Positions 45,059 through 56,125 of a stretch of DNA of 64,000 nt are shown here, in pieces. The first letter of the stretch is position 1; the number at the start of each line of letters is the position of its first letter. Both the position numbers and the translations under genes were made by a program. The DNA comes from Gnetum montanum. Lineage: Eukaryota > Streptophyta > Gnetopsida > Gnetales > Gnetaceae. The notes beneath the pieces are model-generated. The model did not search any database and was not told the origin of the DNA. It saw nothing but the letters and a program-made list of their open reading frames with translations. The stretch spans positions 357,477-421,476 of the forward strand of contig MNCI01009376.1 of NCBI GenBank assembly GCA_015680685.1. Reading direction: 5' to 3'.

Positions 45059-47396
45059 ATGTCTCTCTCACAAGACAATGTTAATGCAACAACTAGTGAG
45101 GTAATTCATTAGAGAACCAATGAAATATATGACGACAAAGAAGTTTGGAGTACTCAATCTTATGCAAGAGTCTCATTTGTTCATGAACACCCTAATAAAA
45201 CTCAAGGACTCTTATCATTCAACTCAAACACCTTTAGCAAGGAAGGGACATCCCATGGAACGAGAGGGCTCGTAAGGACTAGGACCTTCTCAATGATTGA
45301 GAGACTTACAAAAGTCATGACAAGTCTTCCAGTTATTTCTCTTCCTCTACTCCTTTAACATCGGGTCATAACACAGATGACCATCTCTCAAGGGGCTAGC
45401 ATAGAAATAAAAATCGAACCCATGAGCAAAGCCAGGAATTCCAACATGGACAAAGATAACATTGTCCCAACTTGCAAAATCATAACCTACTTAGTGACGA
45501 TGAACCCTTGCTGACCACTAAGAGCCTAATGCATATACAAAAGGCTATTCAAATATCCCACATGCATTACAAGGAAAGATGTCTACCCAAGCTTGATTTA
45601 AACAACTTTCCCAAGTTTTTAGAAGGCTATGATTTAGATCTACAACAACATTTACAAGCCTTTCATGATTCTTGTGCATGGAACAACATTGATAATGGGT
45701 GGAAAAGACTTAAACTCTTTCCTATAACACTCATTGGCCAAGAAAAAGTATGGTATAGGTCTTTAAAACCAAAATCAATTTTTCATTGGCTAAAAATGGT
45801 AGAACTTTTCAATAAAAGATATCAAACCTATGCAAGAGTATCAACCTAGAGGAGACAAATCCAAAAGTGGAAACAAGGGCAACATGAACCCTTGGACATG
45901 GCCTTAGAAAGATATTACTTACTGTTAAATAATTTCCTAGGCCATGGGTTCTCCGAGGAAAGGCTAATGTATCACATCATGGATGGGCTTCATAATGAAA
46001 CAAGGGAGACCCTAGGGATGTATGCCCTAGGTCAGCTATATGAACTATGAACCCACCAATTCCAAGAGCTTATTAAGCGGGTAGCAAAAGAAGAAGGAGA
46101 AATAGCCAAATGGGAGAATGTTGAAAGATCTCAATAGGACCAAAATCTTAAAATAACAAAGGTCCATAATCATGAAGAGGAGAAATCAACTCACCTCAAG
46201 GAGGTGGAATCATCTTTGCTACTACTACAATCACTAGATAAAATTGAGGCAAAGATCAATAAGATGACAGAATGGGTACATGGAAAATGTGGAGAATATG
46301 CAAACATTATTAGAGGTGGAACCATACACGATCACTTTGACAACCAAAACAAACAGAGAATGTCAAACATAGAAATAGGATAGAACACCATTTTTCAATC
46401 AAAAAGAAGGGTTGAAGAAAATAAGAATAGGAACTCAACTACAAATCATAAGTATCAATGTAATGTTTGTCTATAGGATCATCCCAAAAGTCAATGCCTA
46501 GTATTGTCGCATTTACATGAGCATTGGGAAGGAATGCTACATCTAAATTTTTCACAAAAGTACCATGTCCAACTGCAATGGAAAAATCCCCAGTTGTGGG
46601 GGAGGCCACTTTCAAACAAACCTCAACCTTTGTATGCCCTGACACCAGGTGCTTATTATGTTCAACACCCTGTTTCTCCAACCAGATCAACATCCTTTAC
46701 ATCACCTCATCGTTATCATTCTCTTGAATACTATCACCTAATATCCTCTCCCATGGGATCACCACCTCATGTTCCTTACACTTCTCCTTGCCCTCAATAT
46801 TCTCATCTTTCACCTCCTTCTCCAACGCCACCAGTTGTACCAGAAAGTTTTGCACCACAACACCAACCCACAAGGATTACTTGTGTCACGACTGTCAATA
46901 GTAGTGGAAGTCCTCCACAATGTTGAAAGCATCCTTTCTTTAGGCATGACCATAGAAAGAGATAACACGGTTCTAAAACCATTGCTCCCCCTAACTCAAC
47001 ACAAGGCCAACACTGTGATGTATCTTCCTCTTCAAACTCAACACCTCCTGTTATCCTTTCTGGGCCATCAATTAATGCTCCAACAACCATGCAACCTAAT
47101 GGATATAACCACGTAGGGAGGGATATCGATCCTTGCATACCATCTTATGTTCACAAGTGCCATAGTGGTTTAGCAATGTATCACATGACCACATCTTTTA
47201 ATCTGCCCTACTATGCCTATTTTCATCAAGTATGTGAATCCTAATTTGTGTACATTCTTACCACCACATCAAAAGACACCCAGTGGTTTGGATATGATCA
47301 AACCCCTAATGTTTCCAACATGCATGGATCCAAATTTTCCATTTATTAATTCTCACCATGCTCAAAGGTTTAGTTATGGGGGATACCCCCCATTCT
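45059..47396 (+). pseudogene. ORF1 (gag-like) of element A
   Basis: From the ATG at 45059 the protein begins MSLSQDNVNATTSEVIH and parallels element B from MPLLQDYDNATSSEVVH. The gag-like core (45.59-46.1 kb) has PKLDLNNFPKFLEGYDLDL, WYRSLKP, FNKRYQTYARVST, MALERYYLLLNNFLGHGFSE, LMYHIMDGL and RVAKEEGE. A zinc-knuckle-like CNVCL, stop, DHPKSQC follows at about 46.46 kb. Then comes a Pro/Ser/His-rich tail (YYVQHPVSPTRSTSF, SPPSPTPPVVPES) to about 47.4 kb. Stops and frameshifts are present. A packaging role is inferred from position after the PBS and the gag-like core. Confidence 0.72.
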
Positions 47397-48807
47397 AATA
47401 AGCAGAATAAGTAAATGTTTTTCCTTTTCTTTAGTTTTACAATTTTTTGTTTTCCAAATTTTATTCTTAATTTTTCATCTTTCAATTTGTCATTTTATCT
47501 TTTTGAGGATAATCTCATCGGTGAATAAAATACTCATGTCACTTGTCGGTTGAGGTGTTGTTCTATGCTATTAAGTCACAGGTGACTAATTATTTGGATA
47601 GTGAGCCCACATCATCCACCGACCCATTCTACTAATAAGAGGTTCTACTCTGGGTACGATGATATTCTTTTCATCATTAAAACTTAAAGTAACTTTGTAT
47701 TCATTATGCCTAGAGAAAAAATGATGGACTAAGAGGGAATGGCCAAGGTGTGACATCAAGGAGACTTCTGGATTCTCTTTAGTAACATCTATATATGCTA
47801 TCATGTAGCTTCGTTGTACTAAAATCCTTGTAGATCTAATGAAAAATGGGAGTAAGAGTAATAAAGGCTCTCAATAAAGAACCTCAATGCTATTCTAGAG
47901 GGTCCCACTGGAAATACATGCACTCATGCCTAAAGGTTGGTGGTTTCTCTAGATCACCATTGGAATTGACAAAGTGCCAAAGTGGCCAGGTGAAGAAAAA
48001 GAAAAGAAAGAAGGAAAAATAACAAAGAAAATATCAAGAAGAATGTTCCACAAAGGAATTCCAAATCACTCCTCCATTGGAAAAAATGCCAAGTGATGGT
48101 ACACCTTGCTATCATGATGCTCTTATGGTTGCCCATCATTGGATGAAACAATGCAATGTCACTAATCAGAGGTATGGACTTGGTCTTGATTTTGTAGTGA
48201 AAAGCTAATGATACATTAATCATGCCCCACAATAAGGATTCATTGTTCCCATGGTAAGTTACCTCATGTCTCAATTTCAACAATCCCTTCTATGAGTCGT
48301 TTCACCCCACTATCCAAGTATTTCTAACTTGTGTCTTGCATGGCAAAGAATTCAAACCTCATTGTGGTGGTATTTAACATGTGTGTGTTTTGTTGCACTG
48401 GTGTTGATTGCATTCAACAATTTTAGTGCCTATGGACATTTTAAGGTCTAGTTACGTAAGGGCATGATAGGTAGGAACCTACTTTGGGAAGGACACACTT
48501 GCTTAACTTTTGTAATTTGCACTCATCGCACACTGCCACATCATCTTATACCCTCCAAGTACTGCATTGCTCATTTTATTCTTCCCTTTATCATCATTTC
48601 AACTTGGACATTCCTGTGCACCACTACATGTCCTTTTTCTACACCCTTTTCCAAAGCTTCATTATATAATTCCACTTCATTACAATTTTGTGCCTTAATT
48701 TCTACTCCACATTACCCCAAATATTTTAAATTTACCTTAAATCCTTCATTTTTGGCCTTGGAAATTCAAAAATTTATCAATTTTTTCAAGTACCCTATTT
48801 TGAAAGG
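47397..48807. other. Non-coding spacer between ORF1 and ORF2 of element A
   Basis: T-rich sequence follows ORF1 ('cttttctttagttttacaatttttt'-like), then a long spacer that aligns block by block with 53.33-54.5 kb of element B ('cattctactaataagaggttc', 'gggtcccactggaaa', 'tgtgtgttttgt'). Conservation without an ORF suggests RNA-level function or an intron/leader. This is inferred. Confidence 0.5.
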
Positions 48808-48905
48808 GATGTGATATCGGGTACCTAGTATCAGGTTTGACATGATATTGGGTCCGCACTAGCATGTATGCGATATCGTGTGCATAAAATCTATATATAT
48901 GGATG
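48808..48905 (+). promoter_or_regulatory. Internal GATATC cluster and TATA box upstream of ORF2 (element A)
   Basis: TGATATCGGG, a GATATT, then GCGATATCGTG precede CTATATATATGG (about 48.89 kb). The wording and spacing resemble the LTR U3 (GCGATATCGTAG, about 25 bp, CTATAAATA). It lies about 0.8 kb before the ORF2 start. A C-run ('ccaccccccctcccccc') follows. A promoter role is inferred. Confidence 0.5.
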
Positions 48906-49689
48906 CGCCCACCCCCCCTCCCCCCCTGCCAACATGCATCAACATCATTTTCAACTGTTCACATGAGGGGAGTTGTTGCAATTTTCTTCCACGAATTCTC
49001 ACACTCTAAGAACCTATCATTTAAACATCAATATCTTGCTCGTTAACACTCTGATTCTCTTTTAGATTGAACTTGCTTAAACCTGGAATGGTTAACTTAG
49101 TCATCGGGGAAGGGTATGCTCTACGTTGCACGTAACTTTTTTGAAATTCGCTATTGCTTGAAGGATATCATAAGGGGTAAGTGACCTTAAGAAATGCTAA
49201 AAACATATGCCAAACCAATATTATTCCTTTACCCAAACCATGGAAATTATTTTTGGAGTCACTTAATCAAACAGGGCTTGACATTAAAAATTTTAGTGGG
49301 ATTTTCTTAAAACTTTCTAACTCTGAATCACACTAAGCAAGAATTGAATTCATTAAAGGCAATGAGTAAAGTATAAATCAAATTTTGTTAAATGGCCTTA
49401 CTAACAATTAATTCTAGTGTCATTATAGATGGACCTTGAATGAGGACAACAAGGAGGACCCTCTTAGGTTGCATCTAAATGGCCAAGGAGAGGTAGAGGC
49501 CAAGTGCCTCTTGTAGAACATGCAGAGTAGGAGGCACAATCATTCAGCATTCATCAAGAACTCCTTATTACTACATAATCTGAGCATGCAGAAGGTGGAG
49601 AAGGTAGGGCACCTGAATAGAGATAACATCTCACATTGTCTCTGGAATGCGTTTAGGTGATTCGAGAAAGGTCCACGTCAATTGCAGTG

Positions 49690-50277
49690 ACTATGGAACT
49701 CAATTTTGGACCCTTTACCAAATTTGCCCCTAAGTCAGTCAGAGATCAACTTAAAGAACCTCCATTGTGGCCTATTCTCTTAGAGAGTGGTGAATGATAT
49801 TTGGGGGAGATGTACCCATTTTGGCATAATAAGGAAGAAGGCATCACCACTGATATTGGTGGGATTTCAATTGATTTCTTTGCTAAGGCCATTTTAGAAG
49901 TTCAAAACCTTCTAAATACAAGGCCCAAGGTTGCTCACTTGTCCAGTCACTCTGATGCTAATGAATGGAACATATGGTTAAAAAGAGCATACAGCAAGGA
50001 GGATAAAACATATGGGGAGCTCACACTTGAAGAGAGAATCTATTTCAAAATTGGCACCTATCACCTCTTCCCAACAAAAGGATTAAACAAAACTTCCACC
50101 TATGCGACCAAAGGAAATGCAATCTTGATGGGCAAGGTTGATGCCAACCTACCCCATCTATATCCTATAGAAATATTGAGGAGGTTTGAAGAATGTAAGA
50201 TGAGGAAGTTTGCATTGCCTTTCCCATGTCTAATCAAGAAGTTGTGCCAGCATGCTGGAATTATGGGGTACACTAAT
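49690..50277 (+). pseudogene. ORF2 of element A, N-terminal part
   Basis: From MELNFGPFTKFAPKSVRDQL (49690) one stop (TGA, about 49797) breaks a long frame. It continues YLGEMYPFWHNKEEGITTD, FAKAILEVQNLLNTRPKVAH, YGELTLEERIYFKIGTYHLF, NAILMGKVDANLPHLYPIEI and KFALPFPCLIKKLCQHAGIM up to GYTN, where element B interrupts it. After B the same frame resumes DVPKEAQNASYAKLL. The PFPCLIKKLC block and the preceding layout recall the plant-transposon-protein-like domain of E-family ORF2. Element B has a shortened homologue. There is no relation to pol. Function is unknown. Confidence 0.7.
50273..50277. repeat. Target-site duplication of element B, left (CTAAT)
   Basis: It is identical to 57054-57058 and directly precedes LTR start TGATGAGTC. 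Confidence 0.9.
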
Positions 50278-50897
50278 TGATGAGTCATGAATTTGCTGGT
50301 TGTGATATCACTGCCATGATATTGCATGGGCTGCAATATCGCATATACGATATCACAGCTGTGATATCGCATCAGCCGCAATATCGCGTACACGATATTG
50401 CAGCCTGACTCAATTTCTATAAATAAGAGGTAGCTTTCCTTATTCTAGCATCTAGTTTTTAGTCCCTTAGTGAAACTCTGGCAGTTTTGTCCCTCCATAG
50501 ATAGAATATTTTCCAGTGTCTGCCCGTAGTGTGGTGATTGTAATTGTACGACATCCTTTATTCGAGTGTGATGTACTTGGACACGCACATGACCAGAAAT
50601 AAAGATCGAGATTACTTCATCATTACAACATTCACTTTGATTAATTATTTAATTAATTGTCATTTACTACTTTCCTAGTTAATCTCTCTCTCCCTTATCT
50701 CATGTTAAAACATGGAATGAGTACAACTTGATTACGAACATTTAAGTGTGACTACTTGGTAACCCAATGGCATACCTAGGATCTATGCTTGGTAATCCTA
50801 GTGGTATTCATGCACAAAGTCCAAGATGTGTATGGATAATCAAGGAATGGATGCTCATCACACTTAGGCTAGTTTAGGGATACCTTGCCACTCATCA
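50278..50897 (+). repeat. 5' LTR of element B (620 bp, internally deleted)
   Basis: It starts TGATGAGTCATG and ends CCACTCATCA. Compared with the 928-bp partner it lacks about 250 bp between AGTTTAG (ends 50877) and GGATACC, keeping only the last 20 bp of U5, and has a shorter palindrome cluster. Confidence 0.88.
50300..50426 (+). promoter_or_regulatory. GATATC palindrome cluster and TATA box, 5' LTR of B
   Basis: Seven GATATC, GATATT or AATATC words lie within about 100 bp, alternating with GCATGGGCTGC- and ACAGCTGT-like palindromic joints. CTATAAATA follows at 50418-50426. Confidence 0.65.
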
Positions 50898-50898
50898 T

Positions 50899-50916
50899 TG
50901 GTGCCGTTTTCGGGGA
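50899..50916 (+). promoter_or_regulatory. Primer-binding site, tRNA-Asp type (element B)
   Basis: TGGTGCCGTTTTCGGGGA matches the tRNA-Asp PBS at 15 of 18 positions and lies one base after the LTR. It is the best preserved of the four. Confidence 0.85.
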
Positions 50917-51040
50917 TGGTGCTAGTTCTCGAGATTAGTTATATCATACGAGGTCGTTGTATAGTAATTAACGATATATCTTTTAAGAGAAAAAATAATT
51001 ATTAAAAGTCATACATAAATTCACACACAATTTCATAACC

Positions 51041-53325
51041 ATGCCTCTCCTACAAGACTATGATAATGCGACATCTAGTGAGGTAGTTCATTGGAAAACC
51101 AATGAATTAGATGACAATGAAGATTGGAGTACTCAACCTTATGTAGGAGTCCCCTACGTTTATGAACACCCCAACAATACTAAAAGACTCTTGTCATCCA
51201 ACTCTAACACCTCTAGTGAAGATGAGACATCCCATAGAATGAGGAGGTTCAAAAGACCTAGGACCTTCTCAATAACAAACAAGAATTTACTTGGGGATGA
51301 TTGGAAGATTTACAAAAGTCATAATGAGTTTTACAGTTCCTTCTCTTCCTCTACTCCTTCAACATCAGATTGTGACACAGATGACTATCTTTCAAGGGAT
51401 CGGCATAGAACTAAAAATCAAGCTCACAAAGAAAATCAAGAATGCCAACATAAATGAAGGCAACATCATCCCAACTTACAAACTCACAACCTACTTAGTG
51501 ATGATGAACCCCTGCTGGCCACTAAGAGCATAATGCCAATACAAGAGGCTGTTCAAATATCCCATAGGCATCATAAAGAGAGTCATCTACCCAGGCTCGA
51601 TTTAAACAACTTCCCTAATTTCTCAAGAGGCTATGACTTAGATCTGCATCAACATTTACAAGCCTTCTACAATGCCTACACATGGAACAACATTGATAAT
51701 GGTTGGCAAAAACTCAAGCTCTTCACTATGACACTCGTTGACCAAGCAAAAGTATGGTATAGATCATTAAAACCAAATTCAATATGACGTTGGTCAACAA
51801 TGGTAGAAATTTTTAATGAACAATATCAAACCTACGCAAGAGTGTCGGCCTTGAGGAAACAAATCCAAAGTGGAAACAAGCACAACATGAACCCTTGGAG
51901 ATGGCCTTCGAAAGATATTACACACTGTTAAACAACTTTCTAGGCCATGCGTTTTCCGAGGAAAGGCTAATGTATCATATTATTGATGGGCTTCGTGATG
52001 CAACAAGAGAAACCCCAGGGATGTATGCCCAAGGTTAACTATACGAACTACAAACCCATCAAGTCCAAGAGCTTATTAAGCGGGTAGCAAACGAAGAAGG
52101 AGAATTGGCTAGATGGAAGAGTGTTGAAAAACATCAACAGGACCAAAATCTCAACTTAACCAAGGTTCATAATCATATAAAGGAGAAATAAACCAATCTT
52201 AAGGTGAAAGAACCATCTTTGCCGGTACAATAATCATTAGAAGAAGTCGAGGCAAAGATCAATAAGATGTTCGAATGGACATATCAAAAGTGTGGAGAAT
52301 ATATTGATATTCTTAGAGATAGAGTTTTGACAACCCAAGAAGCAGGACAAAACAATAGACAATCAGAAAGAAGGAATAAGGAAAATAAGAGCTCAACTAC
52401 TGATCATACGTATGAATGCAACATATGCCTATATGATCACCCCAAGGGCCAATGCCCAATCCTATTACATTTATATAAGCATTGGGGAAACACGTTACAT
52501 CCAAAGTTCATACAGAGATACTATGTTTGACCACAATGGCAAAAATCCCAGTCATGGGGGAAACCACCCTTAGACTGAAGACACCCTTCATATCATTCAA
52601 ATCCAAATGCTTATCACATTCAACATCCTATTTCTTCATCTAGGCCAACGCACTTTATCTCACCACAGTACCATTATCCTCAATACTATCAGCCCATACC
52701 TTCAACACAACCACCACCTTGTGCACCTTATACTCCTCCTCAATTTCAACATTCTCATCCTTTCCCTCCTTCTGCATCACCACCAACTGTTCCTAAGGTA
52801 TCTGCACCACAGCAACAACCCACGAACATTACTTGTGCTACTACTCGCAATAGCAATGAGAGACCTTAGCAACATTGAAGATGTCCCTTCTTTAGAAAAG
52901 ACCCTAGGAAAGGACAACATAATCCCAAGGCCACTACATCCTCCAACTCAACACAAGCCCAACCCTGTGGTGCACCCTTATCTTCAAATCCAATGCCTCA
53001 TGTTACTTCATCAGGGCCACCAGCTAACACTCCAACAACCATACAACCCAATGAACATAGTCATGAAAGGCATCATCCCGATCCTTGCATACCATCTAAC
53101 GATCCTAAATATCATAGTGGGTCAACTCGTTATCCGGGAACTACATCATATAAATTGTCCCACTATGCTTATTATAACCTAGTGTGTGAAACCCAACGAG
53201 GTAAGTATGGCCAAGTTCTAATACTTCCAACATGCAAGGATCCCTGTCATCAATTATTAATCCTTGCCATCCTCAACCATTTAGCAATGAGGGATATCCC
53301 CCATTCTAATAGCAAGCAGGATTAA
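51041..53325 (+). pseudogene. ORF1 (gag-like) of element B
   Basis: The ATG at 51041 opens 138 codons (MPLLQDYDNATSSEVVHWKT to ENQECQHK), then frameshifts into LLSDDEPLLATKSIM. The gag-like core has PRLDLNNFPNFSRGYDLDL, NIDNGWQKLKLFTMTLVDQ, WYRSLKP, FNEQYQTYARVSALRKQIQ and LMYHIIDGL. A compact zinc-knuckle-like CNICLYDHPKGQC (CX2CX3HX4C, 52417-52455) precedes HWGNTLHPKFIQRYYV. The tail (to QD, stop at 53325) is rich in Pro, Ser, His and Gln. Only a few lesions separate it from one long ORF. It lies just downstream of the PBS, as gag does. Confidence 0.75.
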
Positions 53326-55440
53326 TAACCACTTTTTATTTTCTTTAATTTTACAACTTTTTGTTTTTTGTTTTTCAATTTCTTGTTTTATCTTTTTTAT
53401 CTTTTTGGCCTTTTATGTTTTTATAAGTAATCTTGTTTACAAATAAAACACTCATGTGGATCGTTGGTTGAGGTGTGTTCTATGTTATCAAGTCTCAAGC
53501 CATCAATTATTTGGAACAATGAGCCCATTACACCCACTCATCCACTCTACAAATAAGAGGTTCTGTTTGAGGGTACAGTGATATTCTTGACATTTTTAAA
53601 AACTTAAAATTAATTTTGTGTTCATTGTACCTAGAATGAAGAATGATGGACCAAGAGGGAATAATTAGGATGTGACATCAAGGGGACTTGCGGATTCTCT
53701 TTGGTGACATTTGTGGGAGTTATCATGAAATGTGGTTGTACTAAGATCCTTGTAGATCTAACGGAAAATGGGAGTAAGAGTAATCAATAGGGCACTCAAA
53801 AACCCATTGCTATTCTAGGGGGTTCCACTGGAAAGACATGCACCCATGCCTGAAGATTGGCGACTTCTCTGGATTCAGTAGAGAAAAAAGAGAGAGAGAG
53901 ATAAAGAAAGAAAATGAAAAGAAAAGTGCCACAAAACAAAAGTCACTCCTCCCTTGAATAAAACGCCAAGTGATCGTATGCCTTGTTGTTATGGTACTCT
54001 CATAGTTGTTCATCATGGGATGAAACAATGCAATGTCATTGGTCAGACGAAAGGACTTGGTCCTAATCTTGGAACGACGGGTTAATGACACATTAATCAT
54101 GCTTTACACGCAGGATTCACTATGCCCTTTTTTAGTCACCTCATGTTTCAATCTCTACAATCCCTTCTATACTTAGTCTAATCTCACTGTTAGTGTAATT
54201 GTAGCTTGTGTCGTGTGTAACATAGAATTCTTACCTCATTCCGGTGATAATTACATGTGTGTGTTTTGTGGAATTACTGTAGATTACATCTAACCCTTCT
54301 AGTGCCCATGGACACTTTAAGTGTGGTTACATAAGGGCTTTATAGGTTGAAACCTTCTTTGGGGAGCACCCACTTGTGTAATTTTTTGTAATCTTCACTT
54401 ATGACATAGCTCACACACATCATTTCTGACCCTCAACATAATTTTTCATAATGTTCTTTCCCTATTATTATCCCTTCACTTATCACATAGCATTTTTCTC
54501 CCATCCAAGGTTTTGTTGATAAAACCCATAGATAATTATTCGTGCCTTCAAAACCATCTAATTACCCTGGAACCCTTAACAATCGTCCAGATGTCCTTAG
54601 TTAACATCATTTAATTTCAAAACAAATATTAAAAATTTGGTACATCCTCTAAGTGCCCTAACTTCGATGAAAATATATATACGTGACCCCCTTGTTCTAA
54701 TCAACATCATTTGCAACTGTTCACACAAGGGAAGTTTTTCAAATTCCTCTCTACGACTCATGATTGCACGTCCCTTGCTTTCATATCCATAACTCACTTG
54801 TTGGTACTCCGATTTTCATTCCGGTTGAACCTACTTAAACCTAGAGTGTTCAACTTAGTCATGGGGGAGGGGCACACATTGAATAGCGCATAATTTTTTT
54901 GAAATTCATCATCGCCCGAAGGACATCTTTAAGGGTAATTAGTTGTAAAATTAAGAATAAAATGTGTCAAAAAAAATTTCATCCCCTTAGCTATACCAGA
55001 AAATTAAATTTGGAAACCACCTAAGCAAAGAGGACTCAACACTATAATCTTTCAGAGACATGTTCTTCTAATAATTAACATCACACAGAAATAAAGTAAA
55101 TCTATTAAGGCAAGCAGCAAGGTATAACCTAACTTTGGTAACAACCTTACTAATGCTTGGCCCCGTGTGATTGCAAATGGCCCTAAAACATGGACAATAG
55201 GAAGGTCCTTCTCAAGGTAGAAGCAAACAACCTCAAAGAGGTGGAAGAAAGGGTCCTGCTGAACAACATACAGAACAAGAGGAACAATCATTCAGTATTC
55301 ATCAAGAAGATCCTCTTACTTTACAATCAAGATAGACGAAAGGAGGACCTGCTACAGTGTCTGAACAGGGACGATATCTCACACTGACCTAGGATTGTGT
55401 TCAGACCATCCATGAAAGGTCCATATTCACTGTAGTGATC
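53326..55440. other. Non-coding spacer between ORF1 and ORF2 of element B
   Basis: It aligns in blocks with 47.4-49.69 kb of element A. The GATATC cluster of A is not present here; only a TATA-like AAAATATATATACG (about 54.67 kb) followed by 'caacatcatttgcaactgttcac' matches the A leader. No gene is seen. Confidence 0.5.
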
Positions 55441-55970
55441 ATGGAATTAAACTTTGGACCTTTTGCAAAATTTTCTCTGGAGGTCATTAGGGATCACCTC
55501 AAAGGATCCCCATTATGGCCTACCCTCTCTGAAAGCGGTGCCTGGTACTTAGGGGAAATGTACCAATTTTGGCACAATAAAGAAGAAGGCACCACGGTTA
55601 ACAATTGTGGTGTGACTGTTGACTTCTCTGTTCAAGCCATTTTGGAAGTATTAACCCTTTTGAATATAGGACCAAAAGTTGCTCAAAACTAGCTGGACAC
55701 TTTTAGAACCAAGCAACTCAATAAACTATTGACAGAGAATAAAAGGGTGGTGAAGGAAAAAGATAAGGCTGACTAGGCTTCCTTTATGGCATAAGCACAA
55801 ACTTACGCATATGCCAAGGCACTCAAGGCCTTACAAGAGAAGAAACTCCAGGCCATACTTCAACGCCATCAAATTCTAAGACCTGGAGCTCAAGAAAAGG
55901 GAAAGACACCTATGGAGGAGCCACCACCACCAGGAACTACACGAGTTCCACCATTTTGTAATCATAGGAT
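55441..55970 (+). pseudogene. ORF2 of element B, internally deleted
   Basis: MELNFGPFAKFSLEVIRDHL, YLGEMYQFWHNKEEGTTV, FSVQAILEVLTLLN and GPKVAQN match the first 85 residues of A ORF2. A stop follows, and the next homology is TKQLNKLLTENKRVVKEKDKAD, which in A lies about 1.2 kb of coding sequence further on. A second jump occurs after KALQEKKLQ to RHQILRPGAQEKGKTPMEEP, missing about 0.85 kb relative to A. The plant-transposon-protein-like block and most of the coiled coil are therefore gone. Confidence 0.7.
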
Positions 55971-56114
55971 TTTCTTTTGTGTTGTGTCTCAATTTTGTTC
56001 TAACTCCACACTACAGCATAAATCCATTCTATTCAGTCAATAATCCCATACCTATCCACTATGTAATCAATGGAGCTTGTTCTGTCTGTAACTCAAGGAC
56101 GAGTTTTCATTCAA

Positions 56115-56125
56115 TCATGGGGGTA
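56115..56125 (+). promoter_or_regulatory. Polypurine tract of element B
   Basis: ATCATGGGGGTA directly precedes LTR start TGATGAG. The same motif precedes the 3' LTR of A at 59195. Confidence 0.6.

Noticed and set aside
46803-47138. Long minus-strand ORF with Trp/Leu-rich product
   Set aside because: It is antisense to the Pro/Ser/Pro-rich tail of ORF1 of element A; low-complexity coding sequence often leaves open antisense frames.
48910-48930. C-run after the internal TATA of element A as a functional G-quadruplex
   Set aside because: A C-rich run is present on the plus strand, but G-tract spacing on the other strand is a simple homopolymer run; no evidence of function.
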